Under the pieces are notes generated by a model. That model worked only from the letters and a program-made list of their open reading frames with translations, had not been told where the DNA came from and ran no database searches. The translations under genes were made by a program, and so were the position numbers. 34,234 nt of DNA, taken from assembly GCA_963575745.1 (NCBI GenBank), contig CAUYUJ010017885.1:87501-121734 (forward strand), written 5' to 3'. Positions 29,265 to 34,234 of this stretch are shown here, one piece after another. Origin of the DNA: Prorocentrum cordatum. Its lineage: Eukaryota; Sar; Dinophyceae; Prorocentrales; Prorocentraceae. Numbering within the stretch: the stretch's first letter is position 1; each line of letters starts with the position of its first letter.

Positions 29265-30195
29265 GAAAAAATCGCGGCGGGAGGTTTTCGCCATTTTCGG
29301 CCTGCGGGGGCCCTCGCCAGGCCCTGGGACCGTCGAAAACGACTCAGGATGAGAAACCGCCGGGAAGGGGCCCAGGCTCCCCAGACCCCCGACGTCGTGA
29401 TTTGTTTCGCAACGTCGACCCCAGAGGTCTGGACCTCCTTTCGGGGACCGGTTAGTCGTCCTCGTTTTTTGACGCTCCCAGGGCCCAGCGAGGGCCCACG
29501 GAGGCCGAAAATGGCGAAACACCTTCCGTCGTGATTTTGTTCACAACGCGAGGAGGTCGCGCTGGGTTGGGCGGGGGTATCGCTAGGGGAATGGGGGGTG
29601 CTACCAATGGATGCCAAGGTGGGTTAGAACTGGCCTGACCTAGCTTAGAAATGGGTTACACATGCCCCAAGTGGCTCAGGGGGAGTAGACAACTCCGCTA
29701 AGTGGGCGGAGCCCACTTCGCCTGGATCGCTAAGCCCCCAGTCCACTTCTAGGCTAGGTTCGGGCAGACATAACCAACCTTGGCATCCACCGACAGCCCC
29801 CCTGTCCCCTTAGCAACCCCCGCCCCGCGCCCATCCCAGCGACTCCTGGGGGCCACGTGCGAAACAAATCGTGACGTCGGGGGTCTGGGGAGGCAGCGCC
29901 GTTGAGACCGCCTTTGGAGGCGGCCAGCAGGCACTCGTGGCTGGTGCGCCCGTCGCCCTGGGCTCCTCCTCCACACGTGAACGATTTCTTACCCTCGGCG
30001 TTTCAACATTCCCAGAGACCCTCGCGATGCTAAAAATCACGACGGGAAATTCTTCGCTGTTTTCGGCCTCCAGGGGCCCTCGCCCGGCTCTGGGAGCGTC
30101 AAAAAACGAGGGCGACAAACCAGTCCCCGGGAGGATTTCTAGACCTCTGGGGGTCGACGTTGCAAAACAAATCACGACGTCGGGGGTCTGGGTTG
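29265..30195. repeat. large foldback: inverted copies of the dispersed repeat around a hairpin centre
   Basis: The left arm (29377-29700) and right arm (29711-30195) are reverse complements over most of their length. The right arm carries about 130 bp of extra sequence at 29892-30022. Inner arms pair at 29566-29625 with 29771-29825 (GATGCCAAGGTGGGTTA against TAACCAACCTTGGCATC; GCTAGGGGAATGGGGGG against CCCCCCTGTCCCCTTAGC). Outer arms pair the GTCGACCCCAGAGGTCTGGA of 29416-29435 with the CTCTGGGGGTCGACG of 30140-30159. A perfect hairpin sits at the centre: AAGTGGGC, GGA, GCCCACTT at 29700-29718. The 29265-29376 part is another unit in the left-arm neighbourhood. No transposase is present, so this looks like a non-autonomous foldback element or a palindromic rearrangement. 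Confidence 0.8.
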
Positions 30196-30214
30196 GGCGG
30201 AAGGGGGGGGGGGA

Positions 30215-30385
30215 CGGGGGGTCTGGTTCTCGACCTCTGCTTCGCGCGACTGCTTGCAACAGTCCGTCCTATGGGGGATGATACCCCACATGCTTGAAAT
30301 AGGCGCCAGAGACAGCCAAGCTCTGCTCCATTGGAAGGGGGAGGGGTGGGTGCGAGGGCCCGCGCGGATCGGCAAAACAGTGAAT
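30215..30385 (+). repeat. dispersed repeat, copy 2 (partner at 5641-5820)
   Basis: Same succession as at 5641-5820: GGGGTCTGGTTCTCGACCTC, CGACTGCTTGCAACAG, ATGCTTGAAATAGGCGCC, AGACAGCCAAG, a G-rich run, CGAGGGCCCGCGCGGATCGG. It directly follows the right arm of the foldback, so the two repeats may belong to one larger unit; the partner at 5641 lacks the foldback core. Confidence 0.72.
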
Positions 30386-30889
30386 AAGAAAACGATGACC
30401 ATCTGGTCATCTTGGGGATGATTTTGTTTTTGGAAGGGAGTGGTTTTCGCCGTGGCTGCGGGTCCTGCAGCTGTGAATCCTGCAGCTGCGAGGCCTTCAG
30501 CCACGAGTTCCTCGGTCGAGCCCTCCCTCACCCAGGCCCTGCAGCTGCGAGTCCTTGGGTCGAGCCTCCCCCTCCCAGGCCTTAGCCATCATCCCCGCCA
30601 TGCTCTCGACGGCGTCGGCCTCGACCCGGTTCCCGCGCAAACTGCGGCCCGTCGGGAGGCCTCTTCGCGTCCACCACGCAGTCGCGCCGCCACTGCGCGC
30701 TTCAGGTTGGAGCTCCGTGCCCATGCGATCGTTTTGGCCCCCCGAGCTCCCGAAGCGAGAGCGGCCACGTGTCCCCCAACCCCGCGGGAAACAGTGGGCG
30801 ACTTTCCCGAACGGCGCGACGCAGCTCACCGCTTGGGACACCCGGTGGGGCGGGGCGACACCCGGCTTTGCCTGTTGTTGGGCGAGGAG
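30386..30889. other. no gene recognised; short CTGCAGCTG-word repeats
   Basis: At 30455-30585 the words CCTGCAGCTGCGAG and GAGTCCT(T/C)GGGTCGAGCC recur two to three times. The long frames on both strands across 30440-31520 are biased and run through the GA-rich and GAT tracts, so none is accepted. Confidence 0.45.
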
Positions 30890-31209
30890 GAGGGGAAAAA
30901 AGGGAGGAGAGAGGGATGAAGGAGGGGGGGGGGGGGGATGAGGGAGGGAGGAAGAGGAGGAGGAGGAGGATGGATGAGGGAGGAGGAGGAGGGATGAGGG
31001 AGGCAGAATGAGGGATGAGGGATGAGGGATGCTAGCTGAAGGATGATGGGCAAGGGGTGAAGGATGATGATGATGATGATGATGATGACGATGATTATGA
31101 TGTTGATGATGATGATGCTGATTTTGCGGATGCTGCTGATGAGGATGATGATAATGATAATGATAATGATGACGATGATGACGATGATGATGATGATGAT
31201 GATGATGAT
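30890..31209. repeat. GA-rich tract followed by an imperfect (GAT)n microsatellite
   Basis: 30890-31060 is built from GAGGGATGAGGGAGGAGG-type words (GATGAGG repeated at 31009-31030). 31063-31209 is (GAT)n with GAC, GTT, GCT and AAT variants, read on the plus strand. The GAT orientation is the same as in the pure tract at 34036-34155 on the other side of the SL-tagged retrogene. Confidence 0.93.
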
Positions 31210-32131
31210 CCACGCATCCAAGAAGGTCTGGAGCTCCCCGCTCGATACAGCCTCCCGAAGCCATGGCCTTTCCCTCTGGCGCTGCGGACGCAAGGCCTGG
31301 CCCGTGCCCAAGGCGCACTCGCAGATCGCCTGAAAGCCTTGAGGCCGCCGACCGCCCCAGCCAAAGGCAGGCGGTCAGCAAAGCATCCGAGCCCTCACGG
31401 CGACTCAGCTCGCAGACAGCTCGGCGCGCCACACCAGAGCAACAGTCCCCTAGGCACCAGGCCTCAGACGGGGACGACTTGCTCTGAGGTGGCTTTCGGA
31501 GGCGATCCTGACGGTCGGCCACAGCCTACCACCACGGTTCGGCCACCGCCTGGCGCGGCACAGAGCACAGAGCGGGCTGGAGCGCAGCAAGCTGCGCGGG
31601 CTGCCGCGCCCAAGGCGCGCCAGCGGCTACATTAAACGGAGGCGCCGAAGGCGCTCGGAGCGGCTGACCATCAGACGGCCGTGCAAGAACGCCAGGGCCC
31701 GCCGACGCGTCGCTGCGGCTGCTCTGCAGCGAGCCGGCGGACGGCGCCGAGCGTAAGACGCTGCCCAAGAGGGGCGGGAGGGAGTGAACCCTGGCGTGTG
31801 CCGAGCCCCACGGGGTACAGCCTACGCCACGGGCCCCCCCCCCCCCCAGAGGCAGCAGCTCGGCGCAGGCATTCGTGATCCTTGGACCCGCCTGCGACAC
31901 GAGCAGATCCCGTGACGGCACCAAGGCCCCCCAGCGGGCGGGCGCACGTGCGCCTAGCTACCTTGGTCGCTCCATCAGTGCGCCATGCACCCCAGCGCTC
32001 AGAGCTGAGTGCGCGGCCTACCGAGGGCGCCAGCAGAGAGAGAACCCAGCGAGTGCGAAGCCTTCGCGACGGGCCCCCCTCGGCGCGAGAGTGAAGCGCC
32101 GCCGACCGACGCGGCCGTGTCGAGCGCCAAA
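31210..32131. other. no gene recognised; possible 3' untranslated part of the retrogene
   Basis: The stretch lies between the (GAT)n tract and the stop codon (32132) of the minus-strand retrogene. Open frames are short, overlapping and arginine/alanine/proline-rich. If the retrogene insert extends to the (GAT)n tract, this would be its 3' untranslated region, an inference from the flanks alone. No poly(A) remnant is seen. Confidence 0.45.
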
Positions 32132-33955
32132 TTATTGATAAAGAGCGGCAACAACTGGCAAGCAAATTGCCTCATCGGGCATCTGAGCGTCTAAGGCCTG
32201 GGGCGCCTCGAGTGGGACCCCGAGGAGGAAGCTGGCCGCTGCGAGGGCCAACCGCGAGGCGGCCGCCGCCTCCAGAAGCTCGCCTGCAGACAAGAAGCCT
32301 GTGTCGATGCCATCGCCGCTGTAGGGAACGGATCGGCCGCCGACGTCGCCGAACCCGTCGCCGTTAGTTCCTGCAGGGGCAGTGGTGTCGCCCGCAGCAG
32401 CTGGGCCAGCGCCTCGGGGGACTCTGAGCCTCCCCCCCGCTGCGCAGTGCTGCTGGATGATCGCCTGCAGGTCGTCCATCTCGATATCGTCCACGTGGAC
32501 TCCTGGCGCCGCGGCGCCCTCGGGAACCACATCCACCGTGTCGCCCTCGAGCTCATCGGGAACGGGGGTCGCAGCCGCCCACTTCAGCTCGTCGGCGATG
32601 CGCCTCATGTCGGTGGGATCCCTGCCGTCCCACAGCCAAGTGAGAGCCCTGAAACCGATCGGGCAGTCGGTGAGAGCAGGCAGGGGAGGCAAGGCCCTGA
32701 GGCCCACAGTCCCATCGAGGAGGACATCGGAAGTATCGAACCCGTCGGAGAACTCGCAATCATCACCTCGATCCTCCACCACGAGGGACGAGAGCGAGCC
32801 ATCGGATGCGTCGTCGTTGTGCTCGCCCGCGGCCGCTGGCGCATCCGAGCTCATCGCGATGTACGCCTGCAGCTGCTCCCTGAGCGTGGCGAGCTGGTCC
32901 CGCAGCGCATGCTCCGCAGCAGCCCAGCCTTCCCGTAGGGAGCGGATGTCCTGGGCCTGCTTCGCGACCAGAGCCCTGTACTGGGTGCGGTTCGACGCGG
33001 GATGGTGCAACTCCCCCCTCAGCATGTCCAGCTGGTAGTCGGAGCCGAAACCGCGGCCCAGGTCCACGTCGGCGTTCGCGTCCCTGTGCAGCCTTGCGCC
33101 CTCCAGCTGCTGCAGGAGCGCCGCGTCCCGCAGATCCGATTCCAGCGCCTCCGCGAGCCGACAGGGGCTGCTCTCGAAGGTCCAGGCGACCCCAGTTGAG
33201 GCCTGGCACAACCGCAGCCTGTCGGGCAGGGATAGCACGCCAACGATCCGTACCTGGAGCGCCTCGGGCAGCGGGGCAAACAGGGCAGCGGCAGGCTTGA
33301 GCGCGGGCCGCTGTGCCGCCTCGAGCCGCTGGCGCAAGACCCGCCGCAGGCGATCGAGGTGATCCTCGCCCCCCAGGAGCTCCGTCTGGACGCTGCCGTC
33401 CACTGCCACGGCGACGACCTGGTTCGCGAAACTCACGATGGGGGGGCGCCGCCATCCATCAGTGGCGGCAGCGCCGCCCAGCACTGGGCAGTCCATGGCA
33501 CCGGGAGCCTGGCAGTGCTCGTCGGGTACCTCACCGTAGTCGCCGAAGGGCAGCGCGGCCGCCTCCGGGAGCGAGGGCAGCCAGCCCAGGCGGGGGCCTG
33601 CGGCGGCCCGCGAAAGGCCCGCTACGGACGCGCGCGCGAATCCGCCCGCAGGGACCAGCAGCGCGTGCCACGCGGCGTTCCGCCGCCGCCGCATTGCGCC
33701 TGGGACGCGGCGTCCCGCGGCGGCTCGGCGCAAGGCGGGGCGCGCATCAGCCTCCCGGTCCTGCCAGGAACCTGGGCCGCCGCTGGCCGCCTTGCCGACT
33801 GCCGCCGTGGCGGCGAGGAGGCGCCGCACCCGCGCCCGTCGGCGGGCCGCCGAGGCGCCTACCTCGGCCTCCTCCTTCCTGCGCAGCGCACTGCCACGCC
33901 TGGTGGGCCGCCCCGTCATCGCGCCTGCGGGCAGCCCCCCGTCGCCATTGCTCAT
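32132..33955 (-). CDS. SL-tagged retrogene: hypothetical protein with F-box-like motif and coiled coil
   Basis: A 607-residue uninterrupted frame. The start (Met 33955) is the first ATG after an SL relic ending at 34016, giving a 5' untranslated region of about 60 nt, so the start is well supported. The N-terminus (1-125) is basic and Ala/Arg-rich, with no clear signal peptide. At about 227-262 a segment (APLPEALQVRIVGVLSLPDR then LRLC and a Trp) resembles an F-box, the motif that links substrate receptors to SKP1-cullin ubiquitin ligases. At 327-366 charged heptads (RALVAKQAQDIRSLREGWAA, LATLREQLQAYI) suggest a coiled coil. The rest is acidic and Gly/Ala-rich. No substrate-binding repeats (WD40, LRR, Kelch) are visible. 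The F-box call is from pattern only. The absence of introns fits a reinserted mRNA, and the open frame suggests a young or still functional copy. Confidence 0.72.
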   Translation of the reverse strand: MSNGDGGLPAGAMTGRPTRRGSALRRKEEAEVGASAARRRARVRRLLAATAAVGKAASGGPGSWQDREADARPALRRAAAGRRVPGAMRRRRNAAWHALLVPAGGFARASVAGLSRAAAGPRLGWLPSLPEAAALPFGDYGEVPDEHCQAPGAMDCPVLGGAAATDGWRRPPIVSFANQVVAVAVDGSVQTELLGGEDHLDRLRRVLRQRLEAAQRPALKPAAALFAPLPEALQVRIVGVLSLPDRLRLCQASTGVAWTFESSPCRLAEALESDLRDAALLQQLEGARLHRDANADVDLGRGFGSDYQLDMLRGELHHPASNRTQYRALVAKQAQDIRSLREGWAAAEHALRDQLATLREQLQAYIAMSSDAPAAAGEHNDDASDGSLSSLVVEDRGDDCEFSDGFDTSDVLLDGTVGLRALPPLPALTDCPIGFRALTWLWDGRDPTDMRRIADELKWAAATPVPDELEGDTVDVVPEGAAAPGVHVDDIEMDDLQAIIQQHCAAGGRLRVPRGAGPAAAGDTTAPAGTNGDGFGDVGGRSVPYSGDGIDTGFLSAGELLEAAAASRLALAAASFLLGVPLEAPQALDAQMPDEAICLPVVAALYQ

Positions 33956-34015
33956 CTCCCAGTCGCGCGCCGCTGACCGCTGCGCGTGGGCGCCTGCGAA
34001 AGTCCGGAGAAACAG

Positions 34016-34234
<219 letters not shown>

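Noticed and set aside
29270-29320. CCATTTTCGGCC words resembling the core of the spliced leader
   Set aside because: They belong to the dispersed repeat family and differ from the SL after CCATTTT; no gene follows at the expected distance.

Overview
The window is nuclear DNA of a dinoflagellate. The best evidence is two relics of the dinoflagellate spliced leader (SL) on the minus strand, at 34016-34037 and 9931-9951, each just upstream of an intron-less open frame. Other fitting signs are the GC-rich composition, long trinucleotide microsatellites, decayed non-LTR retrotransposons with a CCHC tail, and long gene-poor stretches. The GC content looks too high for typical Symbiodiniaceae, so a free-living GC-rich lineage is more likely, but the species cannot be read from this sequence. 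A run of 100 N at 1635-1734 marks a scaffold gap.

Layout. 1-1634: no gene; one copy of a dispersed repeat family that recurs at 28.6-30.2 kb. 1735-6450: about three tandem units of roughly 1.6 kb, each with a GAC-type trinucleotide block and two related sub-repeats; the array abuts the gap. 6463-6745: two small minisatellites. 8034-9837 (minus): an SL-tagged retrogene for a secreted protein of four tandem copper-only superoxide dismutase-like domains, the fourth broken by a small deletion. 10360-11505: a foldback palindrome and a repeat pair. 12121-22900: two non-LTR retrotransposons in the same orientation (minus), separated and bounded by (GAG)n tracts. The first (ORF 12507-17669) has a largely intact endonuclease, G-patch, reverse transcriptase and zinc-finger protein. 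The second (17774-22584) has an intact ORF1 but a broken endonuclease/RT ORF. 23085-23834: degenerate minisatellite and a (CTC)n tract. 23940-26925 (minus): a frameshifted PIF1-type helicase pseudogene with a cysteine-rich tail. 27143-28640: GAATCG repeats and unassigned sequence. 28650-30385: dispersed repeats, including a foldback of about 0.8 kb. 30890-31209: GA-rich and (GAT)n repeats. 32132-33955 (minus): a second SL-tagged retrogene for an F-box-like/coiled-coil protein, whose SL relic directly abuts a pure (GAT)40 tract.

The unifying theme is reverse transcription. Both host-type genes are reinserted processed mRNAs, the likely enzyme sources (non-LTR elements) lie in the same window, and three of the four retro-derived segments are bordered by trinucleotide repeats. 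The genes form no operon or pathway; what joins them is how they arrived.
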